Positions 24,924-35,677 of a DNA stretch of 64,000 nucleotides are shown one piece after another. The notes beneath the pieces were generated by a model. The model did not search any database. It worked only from the letters and a program-made list of their open reading frames with translations, and was not told the DNA's origin. Made by a program: the position numbers and the translations under genes. The stretch covers positions 1 through 64,000 of the forward strand of contig NZ_FODB01000013.1 of the NCBI RefSeq assembly GCF_900110265.1. The letters are read 5' to 3'. The stretch's first letter is position 1; every line of letters starts with the position of its first letter. The stretch is from Vreelandella aquamarina (GTDB taxonomy: Bacteria > Pseudomonadota > Gammaproteobacteria > Pseudomonadales > Halomonadaceae).

Positions 24924-25307
24924 CTAAACCTCCCCGCGCGCGACCATCAAGCGTTGCATTAGCTCGGTCCAGCGATGGCGAACCATCATGGTCGTCAATC
25001 CCGAAAAGAGTGCCCAGCTTTTGCGCCGCCAGCCTTTCAATTTCAGATTGTGGTTCACCAGCTGCTTCATCAGTTTGTAGTCATCGAACTTGCGCCACTC
25101 GCTGGCGACTGACAGCTGGTGGCGTGACATCACCGGCGCCAGCTCCAGGCGTAGCATCCACTCAAGCTCTTTGAGCGACATCTTGTGCTGCTCAATCACC
25201 TCAATCATATGGGCGTAGTCGCGCTCGCTGGGTTCGCGGTCAAGCCAGAGAGGGGCAAGTGCTAGCCACAAATCGCCCCGCTCATCGACTAGCTGCTGTG
25301 CATTCAT
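24924..25307 (-). CDS. Hypothetical protein
   Basis: This 127-residue soluble protein is not one I recognise. It is helical, with ERGDLWLALAPLWLDREPSERDYAHMIEVIEQHKMS in the first half and a basic, tryptophan-rich end (GWRRKSWALFSGL). ATG 25307 is chosen because GGGA precedes it by 8 bases. It lies between gpx (convergent) and fabV (divergent), and context gives no function. Confidence 0.6.
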   Translation of the reverse strand: MNAQQLVDERGDLWLALAPLWLDREPSERDYAHMIEVIEQHKMSLKELEWMLRLELAPVMSRHQLSVASEWRKFDDYKLMKQLVNHNLKLKGWRRKSWALFSGLTTMMVRHRWTELMQRLMVARGEV

Positions 25308-25467
25308 TAAAGATCCCGTCGGCAAGTGGTGGGCAGGCCGCTATCCTGCCGCGAATGGCGGATAAGCTCAAGAGCGGACAGGGCGCGCCGAGACCGCTAG
25401 AATACCCTCATTGATAACTCGGCACTGCCGTGCCGAACGCAATACTCATCTGATGAAGGGGTCGAAT

Positions 25468-26664
25468 GTGATCATTAAACCGAAAGTGCGTGGCTTTATC
25501 TGCACCACCACCCACCCGAAAGGCTGCGAGCAGAACGTTCTCGAGCAGATCGAAGCGACCCGCGCCCGTGGTTTGGACAAAAGCCAAGGCCCGAAGAAAG
25601 TGCTGGTGATCGGTGCCTCTAGCGGTTACGGCCTAGCGGCGCGTATTACCGCCGCCTTTGGTTACGGCGCCGACACTCTGGGGGTGTTTTTTGAAAAGCC
25701 GGGCACCGAGAAGAAGCCGGGCACCGCTGGCTGGTACAACAGCGCCGCGTTCGATAAGTTTGCCAAGCAGGAAGGTCTGTACAGCAAATCCATTAATGGC
25801 GATGCGTTCTCCCACGAAGCTCGCGAGAAAGCCATCGAGCTGATCAAGCAGGACATGGGCGAGGTCGACCTGGTGGTTTACTCACTGGCCTCGCCGGTGC
25901 GCAAGATGCCCGATACCGGTGAAGTCAAACGCTCTAGCCTAAAGCCGATTGGTGAGACCTACCGCGCCACGGCCATTGATACTAACAAAGACACCATTAT
26001 TGAAGCCGAAGTGGAACCGGCCACCCAGCAGGAGATCGACGACACCATCACCGTGATGGGCGGCGAAGACTGGGAGCTGTGGATGAGCGCTCTGGCCGAT
26101 GCAGGCGTGCTGGCCAAAGGTGCCCGCAGCGTGGCGTTCAGCTATATCGGCACCGAAATCACCTGGCCGATCTACTGGCATGGTGCCCTGGGGAAAGCCA
26201 AGGAAGACCTGGACCGCGCAGCGGCGGCCATCGATGCCAAACTGCAAGAGAGCGGCGGCGGTGCCAACGTGGCGGTGCTGAAATCCGTCGTTACCCAAGC
26301 CAGCGCGGCGATTCCGGTGATGCCGCTGTACATCGCCATGGTCTACAAGGTGATGAAGGAGAAGGGCCTGCACGAAGGCACCATCGAGCAGCTCAACCGC
26401 CTGTTCGGCGAGCGCCTCTATGGAGGTGAGTTCACCACCGACGAGGCTGGCCGCCTGCGTCTGGACGACTGGGAGCTGCGTGACGACGTGCAGCAGGCGT
26501 GTAAGGATCTGTGGCCTCAGGTGACCACCGAGAACCTGTTCCAGATCACCGACTATGCTGGTTACAAGCACGAGTTCCTGAAGCTGTTCGGCTTCGAGCG
26601 TGACGACGTGGACTACGATGCCGATGTGAACCCCGAGGTCGAGTTCGATGTTGTAACGTTATAA
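25468..26664 (+). CDS. fabV: Enoyl-ACP reductase FabV
   Basis: This 398-residue protein is the FabV type of trans-2-enoyl-ACP reductase, the last step of each fatty-acid elongation round. It begins [13 protein letters not shown] as FabV proteins do. It has the NADH site [16 protein letters not shown] and the catalytic Tyr-(X8)-Lys ([10 protein letters not shown], Tyr near 236). The GTG at 25468 matches the usual start and has AAGGG upstream; ATG 25453 is the alternative. FabV enzymes are naturally insensitive to triclosan in several genera, a family property not shown here. Confidence 0.95.
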   Translation: MIIKPKVRGFICTTTHPKGCEQNVLEQIEATRARGLDKSQGPKKVLVIGASSGYGLAARITAAFGYGADTLGVFFEKPGTEKKPGTAGWYNSAAFDKFAKQEGLYSKSINGDAFSHEAREKAIELIKQDMGEVDLVVYSLASPVRKMPDTGEVKRSSLKPIGETYRATAIDTNKDTIIEAEVEPATQQEIDDTITVMGGEDWELWMSALADAGVLAKGARSVAFSYIGTEITWPIYWHGALGKAKEDLDRAAAAIDAKLQESGGGANVAVLKSVVTQASAAIPVMPLYIAMVYKVMKEKGLHEGTIEQLNRLFGERLYGGEFTTDEAGRLRLDDWELRDDVQQACKDLWPQVTTENLFQITDYAGYKHEFLKLFGFERDDVDYDADVNPEVEFDVVTL

Positions 26665-26731
26665 ACGCAGCGCGACGGGCAGCGCACGCCGATGTGCTAT
26701 GAATCATCGACCGGACTGGATGAGGTGACGT

Positions 26732-26947
26732 ATGGATACCCGAGAGAGCAAAACCCCGGAAGAAGAGAAAGAGCACGTGCTGAGCGAGCGCATACCTGAA
26801 GATTTCGAGACCTCGCAGCCCCAACAACAGCCAGAAGCGAAAAAGTCTGCGAATGGGCTGCATAAAATGCTGCCGTTAATCATCGTGATTATGGGCATCA
26901 TCGTCGCTGGCATTGTCATGTTGGGGCTAGGCAATAGCGGCGGCTAA
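26732..26947 (+). CDS. Small single-pass membrane protein, unknown
   Basis: This 71-residue protein has an acidic, glutamate- and glutamine-rich N-terminal half and one strong C-terminal membrane segment (MLPLIIVIMGIIVAGIVMLG), ending NSGG. It is probably tail-anchored in the inner membrane with the acidic part in the cytosol. GAGGTGA lies before the ATG. A good terminator follows. I do not recognise the family. Confidence 0.65.
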   Translation: MDTRESKTPEEEKEHVLSERIPEDFETSQPQQQPEAKKSANGLHKMLPLIIVIMGIIVAGIVMLGLGNSGG

Positions 26948-26970
26948 AGTGAGCGTTTGCTGTTGTGCTT

Positions 26971-27004
26971 ATTGCCGGGCCTAGGCTCGGCAATTTGTAT
27001 TTTT
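26971..27004 (+). terminator. Intrinsic terminator after the small membrane protein gene
   Basis: ATTGCCG-G-GCC and GGC-T-CGGCAAT pair around TA with one G-T pair, followed by TTTGTATTTTT. It separates the small gene from the arginine regulator transcript. The rest of the gap to 27142 shows no clear feature. Confidence 0.75.
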
Positions 27005-27142
27005 GCGTCCTGTTTTTGTTTGCGTGGACATGGCGCTGCCTTCAATCGCGCAATTGAGTAAGATAGCGTTTAAATAGAACGCCTTATCCAGTCCACCAGC
27101 GGCGGTTTTCATGCAGCGCAATAGGCAGCACAGCGAATTCAC

Positions 27143-28117
27143 ATGCATTCCAGTACGTTAACGCCACCCCCTAGCCACCGCAGGCGGGTGGCGTTTGTGT
27201 TGCTGCCTGGGTTTTCGCTGTTGGCTCACGCCAGCGCTATTGAGCCGCTGCAAATGGCCAACCAGCTGAGCGGCCAGATGCTGTACCACACCGTTACCCT
27301 CAGCCTAGATGAAGAGCCCGTGCGCAGCAGCGCGCAGCTTTCGCTCATCGCGCAGCACACGCTGAGCGCACCCCTTGGGCCGATGGATCTGCTTTTCATA
27401 TGTGCACCGACGCCACTTCCCTACGCACTACCCGCAAAGCTGAATGAGTGGCTGCGTAGTCACCAAGGGCGAGGCGTCGCCTTTGGGGGGCTGGCTGGCG
27501 GCACCGAAGTATTGGCCCGTTGTGGTCTGCTGGAGGGCTACCGCGCGACGCTTCCTTGGCAGCGCTTCGATGCGTTTGCCCAAGCCTATCCCCAGGTGAC
27601 GCTCTCCCAGCAGCTGTTCGAGATTGATCGTGACCGCCTGACCTGCGCGGGCGGCACCGCCGCTATGGATATGATGCTCACGCTAATTGGCAAGCATCAC
27701 GGCCCGCGCTTGGCCGAGCAGGTTTCTGAACAGTTTGTTTGCGACCGTATTCGCTTAGCCGATGAGCGCCAGCACGTGCCGCTGCGCAACCGTTTGGGCC
27801 ACGCGCCCCAGAGCTTGGTAGATGCGGTGACTCTTATGGAAGCCAATATCGAAGAGCCGCTCTCGACGTTGGAACTGGCCGAGCATTTGGGGATCTCCCG
27901 GCGTCAGCTGGAGCGACTATTCAAGAAGTACCTGCAGGCGGTGCCAAGCCGTTATTATCTGGACTTGCGGCTGCAGGAAGCCCGCAAGCAGCTCAGAGAG
28001 AGCGACCGTCCCGTGGGCGACATTGCCCTGATGACCGGTTTCTCCTCGGGCGCGCACTTTTCCACCGCCTACCGTAACCATTTTGGGATCACCCCGCGGG
28101 AAGAGCGGCTGGGGTAG
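27143..28117 (+). CDS. argR: AraC-family regulator with DJ-1/PfpI-like domain (ArgR of arginine catabolism)
   Basis: This 324-residue protein joins an N-terminal DJ-1/PfpI-like domain (about residues 12-190, RVAFVLLPGFSLLAHASAIEPL) to a C-terminal AraC helix-turn-helix pair (about 225-320, LSTLELAEHLGISRRQLERLFKKYL). This is the layout of Pseudomonas ArgR, which activates the arginine succinyltransferase (aru/ast) genes in response to arginine. The ast genes start 100 bp downstream on the same strand, which supports that role. The DJ-1-like domain probably senses the ligand rather than acting as an enzyme. Confidence 0.85.
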   Translation: MHSSTLTPPPSHRRRVAFVLLPGFSLLAHASAIEPLQMANQLSGQMLYHTVTLSLDEEPVRSSAQLSLIAQHTLSAPLGPMDLLFICAPTPLPYALPAKLNEWLRSHQGRGVAFGGLAGGTEVLARCGLLEGYRATLPWQRFDAFAQAYPQVTLSQQLFEIDRDRLTCAGGTAAMDMMLTLIGKHHGPRLAEQVSEQFVCDRIRLADERQHVPLRNRLGHAPQSLVDAVTLMEANIEEPLSTLELAEHLGISRRQLERLFKKYLQAVPSRYYLDLRLQEARKQLRESDRPVGDIALMTGFSSGAHFSTAYRNHFGITPREERLG

Positions 28118-28217
28118 GCGCAGCTTTTCATAATTTACCGTCCCAATACTGAAAGCAGGGCGTCCTACGCCCCCCGTATACTGAATCCATCGCTTACTCC
28201 ACTGGAGGTACTGTCCC

Positions 28218-29432
28218 ATGAGCCACACCCCAAGCCGTCAAGACTTCGACCACTACATGACGCCTAACTACGCGCCGCAGCAGATTATTCCGGTACGTGG
28301 TGAAGGCAGCCGCTTGTGGGACCAAGAAGGCCGCGAGTACATCGATTTCGCTGGCGGTATTGCGGTGAACTCCCTGGGTCACTGCCATCCGGTGCTGGTC
28401 AATGCGCTGAAAGAGCAGGGCGAAAAGCTTTGGCATCTCTCCAACGTATTCACCAACGAACCGGCGCTCAAACTGGCCAAAACCCTTACCGAGCGCACCT
28501 TCGCCGATAAGGTCTTTTTATGCTCCTCCGGCGGTGAAGCCAACGAAGCCGCGCTGAAGCTGGCACGCCGCTGGGCGGTAGACCACCATGGCGAGCACAA
28601 AGATAAAATCATCTCGTTCTACCAGTCGTTCCACGGCCGCACCTTCTTTACCGTGAGCGTGGGCGGCCAGCCCAAGTACTCCCAGGGCTTTGGCCCGGTG
28701 CCGGGCGGCATTCTCCACGCCAACTTCAACGACCTGGAGAGCGTGCGTAAGCTCGTGGGCGACGACACCTGCGCCATCATGGTTGAGCCGATGCAGGGCG
28801 AGGGCGGGATCGTCCCCGCGACCCAAGAGTTCCTGCAGGGCCTGCGCGATCTGTGTGACGAGCACAACGCGCTGCTGATTTTCGATGAAGTGCAAACCGG
28901 CGTTGGCCGCAGCGGAGAGCTGTATGCCTATAAAAACTTCGGCATTACCCCGGATATTCTTACCAGCGCCAAATCGCTGGGCGGCGGCTTCCCGATTGGT
29001 GCCATGCTGACCACCGATGCCATCGCCACATCGCTAGCCATTGGTACCCACGGCTCTACCTACGGCGGCAACGCGCTGGCCTCAGCGGTGGCGCTGGCGG
29101 CGGTCGAGTTCATCGACACCCCCGAAGTGCTGCAAGGGGTCAAGCAGCGTCACGACCTGTTCCGTGAGCACCTGGAAACCATCAACCGCAAACACGGCGT
29201 TTTCAAAGAGATCCGTGGTATGGGCATGCTGATGGGAGCCCAGATGTCGGACGCTTTCGAAGGCCGTGCCAAAGATATTCTGCCGTTGGCGATTGAAGAG
29301 GGCGTGATGGCGCTGATTGCAGGCCCCAACGTGCTGCGTATGGCGCCCTCGCTGGTGATTCCCGAGGAAGACATCGCCGAGGGCATGGCGCGTCTCGAGC
29401 GTGCCATCGAGCGACTTGTCGCTAGCGCATGA
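28218..29432 (+). CDS. astC: Succinylornithine/acetylornithine aminotransferase AstC (AruC)
   Basis: This 404-residue class III aminotransferase has the PLP lysine in [15 protein letters not shown] near residue 251 and [18 protein letters not shown] before it. In the arginine succinyltransferase (AST) pathway it converts succinylornithine to succinylglutamate semialdehyde, third of five steps. The same enzyme can also act in arginine synthesis. A GGAGGT ribosome site precedes the ATG. It heads the run astC-aruF-aruG-astD-astB. Confidence 0.95.
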   Translation: MSHTPSRQDFDHYMTPNYAPQQIIPVRGEGSRLWDQEGREYIDFAGGIAVNSLGHCHPVLVNALKEQGEKLWHLSNVFTNEPALKLAKTLTERTFADKVFLCSSGGEANEAALKLARRWAVDHHGEHKDKIISFYQSFHGRTFFTVSVGGQPKYSQGFGPVPGGILHANFNDLESVRKLVGDDTCAIMVEPMQGEGGIVPATQEFLQGLRDLCDEHNALLIFDEVQTGVGRSGELYAYKNFGITPDILTSAKSLGGGFPIGAMLTTDAIATSLAIGTHGSTYGGNALASAVALAAVEFIDTPEVLQGVKQRHDLFREHLETINRKHGVFKEIRGMGMLMGAQMSDAFEGRAKDILPLAIEEGVMALIAGPNVLRMAPSLVIPEEDIAEGMARLERAIERLVASA

Positions 29433-29467
29433 GTAGAGCGCAAGTCACACAAGAGGGGGCGTTAAAC

Positions 29468-30532
29468 ATGTTGGTAATCCGACCGGTCACGCTGGCTGAC
29501 CTTTCCGCCTTAGAGCAACTGGCAGAACATGCGGTGCCTCGGCTTACCAACCTGCCCGCCAATCGGGATCGCCTCGAGGAGCGCATCGTGCGCTCCCAAG
29601 AAGCATTCGAGAGCGAGATCGAGTACCCCGGTAACGAGCACTATATGTTCGTGTTGGCGGACGATAGCCGCAACGAGGTGCTGGGGACGGCCACCATCCG
29701 CGCCCAGGCGGGGGCTGCCGAGGCCTACTACACCTACCGCCAAGAGACGCTGATTCACGCCTCTCAGCAGCTTAACGTTCGCCGTGAAGTGCAAACGCTG
29801 GCGCTTTCCCATGAAGCCTCGGATGCCACGCTGCTTTGCGCGCTGTCGCTTAACCCGCGCTACAAGGGCACCAGCGCGGAGAGCTTACTGCGCCGGGCGC
29901 GGCTGATGTTCATCGCCCAGTACCCGGAGCGCTTCTCGCGGATTCTCGCCGTGGCGTTTCCGGGGTACCTGGATCGCCAGAATGAATCTCCCTTTTGGGA
30001 GAGCGTGGGCCGCCACTTTTTTGCCCGCGGTTTCCAGGAGATGAATCACATAGCGGGCGTGCGCTCAAAGAGCTTCATTGCCGAGGTGATGCCGCAGTTT
30101 CCGCTCTATTTGCCACTGCTCACGCCCCAGGCCCGTGCTGCCATTGGCCGCGAGCATCCGGCCCACGAAGAGGCGCTGGGCGAAATGCTGGCCGAAGGGT
30201 TCGTGCGCTCCAGACACGTGGATATTTTCGATGCAGGCCCCATCGTCAAAGCCGAGCGCGAGCGCCTGGAAACTTTCCGCCGCGCCGCCTGGCACCCGGT
30301 ACGGATACGCCCCGAGCACGCGCTACCCGATGCCGAACCGGCGATGATTGCCAACCAAACGCTGAGTGATTTCCGCTGTATCGTCGCGCGCTACGCGCTC
30401 TCGCCCACGGGGCAGCTGATGCTCTCGCCGCAGCACGCGGAGCGTTTGGGTGTAGAAGAGGGACGGGCGGTGCTGGCGGCACCGTTAACCCTGCCAAGCG
30501 CCATCGATGCGCTTGATGAAGGAGAGATGTAA
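29468..30532 (+). CDS. aruF: Arginine/ornithine N-succinyltransferase, alpha subunit (AruF)
   Basis: This protein of about 354 residues begins MLVIRPVTLADLSALEQLA and belongs to the AstA family, a GNAT-like fold that succinylates arginine with succinyl-CoA. Two unlike subunits are encoded side by side, as in Pseudomonas AruF/AruG. ATG 29468 is chosen because GAGGGGG lies 8 bases before it; the frame is open back to 29429 without a ribosome site. Its stop shares one base with the aruG start. A stretch of about ten residues past the usual C-terminus is Ala/Leu-rich. Confidence 0.92.
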   Translation: MLVIRPVTLADLSALEQLAEHAVPRLTNLPANRDRLEERIVRSQEAFESEIEYPGNEHYMFVLADDSRNEVLGTATIRAQAGAAEAYYTYRQETLIHASQQLNVRREVQTLALSHEASDATLLCALSLNPRYKGTSAESLLRRARLMFIAQYPERFSRILAVAFPGYLDRQNESPFWESVGRHFFARGFQEMNHIAGVRSKSFIAEVMPQFPLYLPLLTPQARAAIGREHPAHEEALGEMLAEGFVRSRHVDIFDAGPIVKAERERLETFRRAAWHPVRIRPEHALPDAEPAMIANQTLSDFRCIVARYALSPTGQLMLSPQHAERLGVEEGRAVLAAPLTLPSAIDALDEGEM

Positions 30533-31563
30533 TGCGCATTCGACCCATTGCCCGTGATGATCTGGATGGGCTCCAGGCGCTTGCGCAGCAGGCCGGTGTT
30601 GGCTTTACCTCGCTGCCGGATAACCGCGAGTTTTTGGCCGGTAAAATCGAGTCCGCCGCCCGCGCGTTCGAAGAGCGTACGCCAGTGGACGACCGTCTCT
30701 ACTTCTTCGTGCTAGAAGATGAAACCAACGGCGAGCTAGCAGGTTGTTGCGCCATCGAAGGTCAGGTGGGTCGTGAAGTGCCGTTCTACAACTATCGGCT
30801 TGGCACGCTGGCGCACTCGTCGGTACAGCTCGATTTGCATCGCACCATCGATACGCTGTTTTTGAGCTCCGACCATACCGGCGACGCCGAGGTGTGCTCG
30901 CTGTTTCTGCGCCCCGAGTATCGCGGCGAGGCCAACAAACACCTGCGTAACGGGGCGCTGCTTTCCAAAGCGCGCTGGCTGTTCATTGCCCAGTTCCGCG
31001 ACCGCTTTCCGCAGAAAGTGCTGGCCGAGATGCGCGGCGTGTTCGACGAGAACAACGTTAGTCCCTTCTGGGAGAGCCTGGGGAAACACTTCTTCCCCAT
31101 GGATTTCAACGAAGCCGACCGCTTGACCGGCCTGGGCCAGAAGAGCTTTATCGGTGAGCTGATGCCCAAGTTCCCGATCTACACCACGTTTATGTCGGAA
31201 GAGGCGCGGGCGTGTATCGGGCAGGTGCACCGTCACACCCGGCCGGCGCTGGGGATGCTTAAAAAAGAGGGGCTGCGCTGGGAAGGCTATATCGACATTT
31301 TCGATGGTGGCCCCACAGTGGAGGCCTACATCGATGACGTGCGGGCGATTCGCAACTCGCAGCTTTATCAGGTGGAAGTCTCAGCGAGCGCGCCGCAAGA
31401 GAGCGTTAGCCGCTGGCTGGCGGCGTCGACCCAAATGCTGAACTTTACCGCGAGCTGGATCGGCCGCGGCCCGGCAGATAGCAGCACGATTGTGCTCACC
31501 CCCGACGAGGCCAAGCGGCTAGGCGTTTCCACCGGCGACGCCGTTCGCCTGCTGGAAACCTAA
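30532..31563 (+). CDS. aruG: Arginine/ornithine N-succinyltransferase, beta subunit (AruG)
   Basis: This 343-residue protein begins MRIRPIARDDLDGLQALAQQ and is the AstA paralogue of the preceding gene. Shared blocks include CALSLNPRYKG in aruF against CSLFLRPEYRGEA here, and the NESPFWESVG/NNVSPFWESLG pair. In Pseudomonas the two subunits form one complex, which is likely here too. The ATG overlaps the aruF stop by one base, so translation is coupled. It catalyses the first step of the AST pathway. Confidence 0.93.
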   Translation: MRIRPIARDDLDGLQALAQQAGVGFTSLPDNREFLAGKIESAARAFEERTPVDDRLYFFVLEDETNGELAGCCAIEGQVGREVPFYNYRLGTLAHSSVQLDLHRTIDTLFLSSDHTGDAEVCSLFLRPEYRGEANKHLRNGALLSKARWLFIAQFRDRFPQKVLAEMRGVFDENNVSPFWESLGKHFFPMDFNEADRLTGLGQKSFIGELMPKFPIYTTFMSEEARACIGQVHRHTRPALGMLKKEGLRWEGYIDIFDGGPTVEAYIDDVRAIRNSQLYQVEVSASAPQESVSRWLAASTQMLNFTASWIGRGPADSSTIVLTPDEAKRLGVSTGDAVRLLET

Positions 31564-31629
31564 CATGAACGCCTGGAACGTCCCTCTGCCCGCGCGAACG
31601 ACGATAAAAATTGAGCAAAGGAGAGCATG

Positions 31630-33117
31630 ATGCACACCGAGAACATGCATGCCCAGCAGCAACAACTGATCAACGGCACTTGGGTCGTCGGCAACGCCGA
31701 GCCTTTTACCAAGCATGATCCGGTGGCGGGTATGCTGCTTTGGCAAGGAGCGGCAGCTTCCAGCAGCCAAGTTGGCGCTGCGGTCGAGGCGGCGCGAGCG
31801 GCATTCCCGACCTGGGCGCGCACGCCCTTTGCTGAGCGTCAGGCGCTGGTGGAGCGCTTTGTCGACGTATTGACCGCCCGCCGCGAGGACTTGGCCATTG
31901 CCATCGCCTCGGAAACCGGCAAACCGCTGTGGGAAGCCCGCACCGAAGCAGGTGCGATGATTGGTAAAATCGCGCTCTCCATCAAGGCGTACCACGAGCG
32001 CACCGGGGAGCGTGAAAAAGCCGTCGGCAGTGCCAAAGCGGTACTGCGCCACCGCCCCCACGGCGTCATGGCGGTGTTTGGCCCCTATAACTTCCCTGGC
32101 CACCTGCCCAATGGCCATATGGTGCCCGCCCTATTGGCGGGTAACACCGTGGTGTTCAAGCCCAGCGACCAAACCCCGCTCACCGCGGATCTCACCCTGC
32201 AGTGCTGGATAGAAGCCGGGCTGCCTGCTGGGGTGATCAATCTCGTGCAGGGAGGGGTGGCCGTGGGACAGGCGCTCTCTGCCCACCCGGGTATCGATGG
32301 TCTGCTGTTTACCGGAAGTGCCAAAGTGGGTGGCATGCTGCAGCAGCAGTTTGCCGGGCAGCTGGATAAAATCCTCGCGCTGGAATTAGGCGGCAACAAT
32401 CCGCTGGTGGTGAAGGATGTGGAGGATGAGCGCGCTGCCGTGCTGACGATTCTCCAGTCGGCGTTTCTCTCAGGGGGGCAGCGCTGCACTTGCGCCCGCC
32501 GCTTGATTGTGCCCCAGGGGGAGGTGGGCGACCACCTCATCGATGCGCTTTCGGATGCCATCGCCAAGCTGCACGTGGCGGGGCAGTTCGACGAGGAGCC
32601 TGCGCCGTTCTATGGCGGCTTGGTCAGCGTTGTCGCCGCCGATGGCCTGCTCAAGGCGCAGGATGAACTGGAAGCCATGGGCGGCACGGTGATCAATCGT
32701 ATGCAGCGCCTCAAAGAGGGCACTAGCTTGCTCAGCCCCGCGCTGATCGACGTGACGGGGTTGAACGTGCCCGACGAGGAGCACTTCGGCCCGCTGCTGA
32801 AAGTCCATCGCTATACGGATTGGGATGAGGCGCTTGCCCTGGCCAACGACACCCGCTATGGCCTGTCGGCTGGGTTGATCGGGGGCGAGCAGGCGGATTG
32901 GGACGACTTCCTGCTGCGTATCCGCGCCGGTATCGTCAACTGGAACCGCCAGACCACCGGTGCCTCGGGCGATGCGCCCTTCGGCGGCGTGGGCGACAGC
33001 GGCAACCACCGCCCCAGTGCCTACTACGCCGCAGACTACTGCGCTTACCCGGTCGCCTCCATGGAGGCCGAAAGCCTGGAAATGCCCGAAACCCTGCCGC
33101 CAGGAGTCAGCCTATGA
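31630..33117 (+). CDS. astD: Succinylglutamate-semialdehyde dehydrogenase AstD
   Basis: This NAD-dependent aldehyde dehydrogenase of about 495 residues has the catalytic cysteine in [13 protein letters not shown] near residue 286 and the glutamate in [13 protein letters not shown] near 254. It oxidises succinylglutamate semialdehyde to succinylglutamate, step four of the AST pathway. Two ATGs (31627 and 31630) follow AAAGGAGAG; the second has better spacing. Its last codons overlap the astB start by ATGA. Confidence 0.94.
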   Translation: MHTENMHAQQQQLINGTWVVGNAEPFTKHDPVAGMLLWQGAAASSSQVGAAVEAARAAFPTWARTPFAERQALVERFVDVLTARREDLAIAIASETGKPLWEARTEAGAMIGKIALSIKAYHERTGEREKAVGSAKAVLRHRPHGVMAVFGPYNFPGHLPNGHMVPALLAGNTVVFKPSDQTPLTADLTLQCWIEAGLPAGVINLVQGGVAVGQALSAHPGIDGLLFTGSAKVGGMLQQQFAGQLDKILALELGGNNPLVVKDVEDERAAVLTILQSAFLSGGQRCTCARRLIVPQGEVGDHLIDALSDAIAKLHVAGQFDEEPAPFYGGLVSVVAADGLLKAQDELEAMGGTVINRMQRLKEGTSLLSPALIDVTGLNVPDEEHFGPLLKVHRYTDWDEALALANDTRYGLSAGLIGGEQADWDDFLLRIRAGIVNWNRQTTGASGDAPFGGVGDSGNHRPSAYYAADYCAYPVASMEAESLEMPETLPPGVSL

Positions 33118-34463
33118 GCATGCACGGCATCCGGGAAGTCAACTTCGACGGCTTGGTCGGGCTGACCCACAACTACTCGGGGCTTGCCCATGGTAACGTG
33201 GCCTCCATGAGTCACGGCGGTTTGGTTTCCAACCCCAAAGAGGGGGCGCTGCAGGGGCTGGCCAAGATGAAATCGCTGATGGACGCGGGCTACGCCCAGG
33301 GCGTTTTGCCGCCGCAGCAGCGCCCCGATTTGGGCGCGCTGCGCGACTTGGGCTTCAGCGGCAGCGACCGTGAGATGCTGGCACGTGCCGCGACACAAGC
33401 CCCGCAACTTTTGCGAGCCGTGTGCTCGGCGTCCAGCATGTGGACCGCCAACGCGGGCACCATTACGCCTAGCGTGGATGCACCCGATGGTCGGATGCAC
33501 ATTACCCCGGCCAACCTGCAGTCGAGTTTCCACCGCTACCTGGAGCCGCGCACCACGGGGCGCGTGCTCCAGGCGATTTTCCGCGATGAGCAGCACTTCG
33601 CCCACCACCCGGTGCTGCCCGCCACCCCCGCGTTTTCCGATGAAGGGGCGGCCAACCACACCCGGCTGTGCGGTGAGTATGGCGAGCCCGGCGTGCACCT
33701 GTTCGTGTATGGCCGACAGGCGTTTGGCGGCGGGCGGAACGAGCCCAAGCGTTATCCGGCCCGGCAAACGCTGGAAGCCAGCCAGGCGGTGGCCCGCCAG
33801 CACGGGCTGAGCGACGCCCAGACCGTATTTGCTCAGCAGCATCCCGAGGCCATCGATGCCGGGGTGTTCCACAACGATGTGATTGCCGTGGGCAACGGCC
33901 CGGTGCTGCTCTACCACGAAATGGCATTTCTTGATGAAGAGCGCACGCTCAACGAGCTGCGCGCCAAGATGAGTACGCCGCTGATTCCTGTCCGGGTGCC
34001 GGTGGAAGCGGTGAGCATGGAAGACGCGGTAGCGTCGTACCTGTTCAACTCCCAACTGCTCTCCAACCCAGACGGCACAATGACCCTGGTGGTGCCCAGC
34101 GAGTGCCAAGAGCGTGAAGCCGTTTGGAACACGATTCAGAACTTCATCCTGGCGGGCAATAACCCTATTGGCGAAGTGATCGTTAAAGACGTTAAGCAAA
34201 GTATGCGCAACGGCGGCGGTCCCGCCTGCCTGCGCCTGCGGGTGGTGTTGTCGGAAGCCGAGCGCGCTGCGCTGACTGGCCGTGTACTGCTCAACGAGGC
34301 ACTTTATAGCGACCTCACCGCCTGGGTGAACCGCCACTACCGCGACCGCCTCGCTACCGACGACTTGGCCGACCCGCAGCTCGCGACGGAGGTGCTCACC
34401 GCGCTGGATGAGCTGACGCAGCTGCTGAACATTGGCTCGGTGTATCCGTTTCAACAGGGGTAA
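33114..34463 (+). CDS. astB: N-succinylarginine dihydrolase AstB
   Basis: This 449-residue protein of the amidinotransferase fold begins [28 protein letters not shown], as AstB proteins do, and has the catalytic cysteine in [12 protein letters not shown] near residue 370. It releases carbon dioxide and ammonia from succinylarginine to give succinylornithine, step two of the pathway. The ATG overlaps the astD stop, with CAGGAG upstream, so a frame reaching back to 32898 is not used. It is the last gene of the run; the desuccinylase astE does not follow. Confidence 0.95.
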   Translation: MSMHGIREVNFDGLVGLTHNYSGLAHGNVASMSHGGLVSNPKEGALQGLAKMKSLMDAGYAQGVLPPQQRPDLGALRDLGFSGSDREMLARAATQAPQLLRAVCSASSMWTANAGTITPSVDAPDGRMHITPANLQSSFHRYLEPRTTGRVLQAIFRDEQHFAHHPVLPATPAFSDEGAANHTRLCGEYGEPGVHLFVYGRQAFGGGRNEPKRYPARQTLEASQAVARQHGLSDAQTVFAQQHPEAIDAGVFHNDVIAVGNGPVLLYHEMAFLDEERTLNELRAKMSTPLIPVRVPVEAVSMEDAVASYLFNSQLLSNPDGTMTLVVPSECQEREAVWNTIQNFILAGNNPIGEVIVKDVKQSMRNGGGPACLRLRVVLSEAERAALTGRVLLNEALYSDLTAWVNRHYRDRLATDDLADPQLATEVLTALDELTQLLNIGSVYPFQQG

Positions 34464-34476
34464 GCGCCCTGCCAAA

Positions 34477-34509
34477 CAACTCATCATGAGGTTTTCTCAT
34501 GATGAGTTG
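34477..34509 (+). terminator. Strong hairpin after the ast genes
   Basis: CAACTCATCATGAG and CTCATGATGAGTTG form a perfect 14-bp stem over GTTTT, 14 bp after the astB stop. No T-run follows on the plus strand, so it may act as an mRNA 3' end stabiliser or a Rho-linked terminator. The sequence from here to the mesX start at 34675 shows no other clear element. Confidence 0.65.
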
Positions 34510-34674
34510 AATTAATGTCGCTTTTCATTCATATGGTGGGTCTGGCATAAAGAACACATCCTCTTCGATGACGTGGCGCTAACGCCCGTCTATCGAAACG
34601 TCACACATGGCATCGAGCGCTGAGCTGCATTGGGGCGCCGTCGCCAATCTCGACCAACAGGGTGTTTGTTCGCG

Positions 34675-35652
34675 ATGAGCTACGACTTTACCTTCGATAT
34701 CAAGAGCGTCCGGTTCGACGAAAACTACCGTCCTGCCGAGAGCACGCGTACCACGACCAACTTCGCCAATCTGGCGAGAGGCGAGCGCTGCCAGGAAAAC
34801 CTGCGTAACGCGCTGACCATGATCGACAATCGCTTCAATACCCTGGCCCATTGGGATAACCCCAAGGCAGATCGCTACGCCGTCGAGCTGGAGATCATTA
34901 CCGGCGAGCTAAGCGTGGCGGCTGAAGGCGCTACCTTCCCGGCGATCGAGATGTTGAAGACGACCATCATCGATCGGCATCTCGACAAACGCATCGAGGG
35001 CATGACGGGGAACAACTTCTCCTCCTACGTCCGCGACTACGACTTCAGCGTGTGGCTCTCGGAGCACAACAAGGAGCGGTCGGAATTTGGTATTCCGGAG
35101 GGGTTTGGCGATCTTCACGGCAAGCTGTTCAAGCGTTTCGTCGACTCCGAGGCGTATCGATCCGTTGCCAGCAAGGCGCCGGTGATCTGTCTCAGCGTTT
35201 CCAGCAACAAGGTGTATCGTCAGACGGAAAATCGCCACCCGGTGCTGGGCGTCGAATACGTGAACGACACATCGTCACTCACGGATTTCTATTTCGCCAA
35301 GATGGGCCTGCAGGTGCGTTACTTCATGCCGCCCCATAGCGTGGCACCGCTGGCGTTCTACTTTTCCGGCGATCTGCTGGCCGATTACAGCGATCTCGAA
35401 CTGATCAGCGCCATCAGCACCATGGAGACGTTCCAGAAGATCTATCGACCGGAAATTTACAACGCTAACTCGGCGGCAGGTAAGGTCTATCAACCGCATC
35501 TGACCCATCAGGACTACTCGTTGACCCGTATCGAGTACGACCGCGAAGAGCGTAGCCAGCTGGCCGTCGAGCAGGGCAAGTTTGCCGAGCGCTACTTCAT
35601 CGAACCTTTCCGTCACGTGCTCGAGCGCTGGTCGGCCGATGTCGCCCTTTGA
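34675..35652 (+). CDS. mesX: MesX (DUF1852), partner of methionine synthase MesD
   Basis: This 325-residue soluble protein matches DUF1852 by its start MSYDFTFDIKSVRFDENYRP and by its fixed partner gene downstream. DUF1852 was named MesX by genetic work showing that MesD-type methionine synthases need it, with oxygen implicated. Its chemical role is not settled. Many conserved-looking His, Tyr and Asp residues (for example VRYFMPPHSVAPLAFYFSG) fit an oxygen-using enzyme that makes or passes the methyl donor. ATG 34675 fits the family start, though the ribosome site is weak. Confidence 0.85.
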   Translation: MSYDFTFDIKSVRFDENYRPAESTRTTTNFANLARGERCQENLRNALTMIDNRFNTLAHWDNPKADRYAVELEIITGELSVAAEGATFPAIEMLKTTIIDRHLDKRIEGMTGNNFSSYVRDYDFSVWLSEHNKERSEFGIPEGFGDLHGKLFKRFVDSEAYRSVASKAPVICLSVSSNKVYRQTENRHPVLGVEYVNDTSSLTDFYFAKMGLQVRYFMPPHSVAPLAFYFSGDLLADYSDLELISAISTMETFQKIYRPEIYNANSAAGKVYQPHLTHQDYSLTRIEYDREERSQLAVEQGKFAERYFIEPFRHVLERWSADVAL

Positions 35653-35677
35653 TTCACTGTTTACCAAGGATATTGTT

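Noticed and set aside
33045-34487. A 480-codon open frame on the minus strand opposite astB
   Set aside because: It is the antisense of a well-matched AstB gene in a GC-rich region, where long antisense frames arise by codon bias. The product is low-complexity and matches no family.
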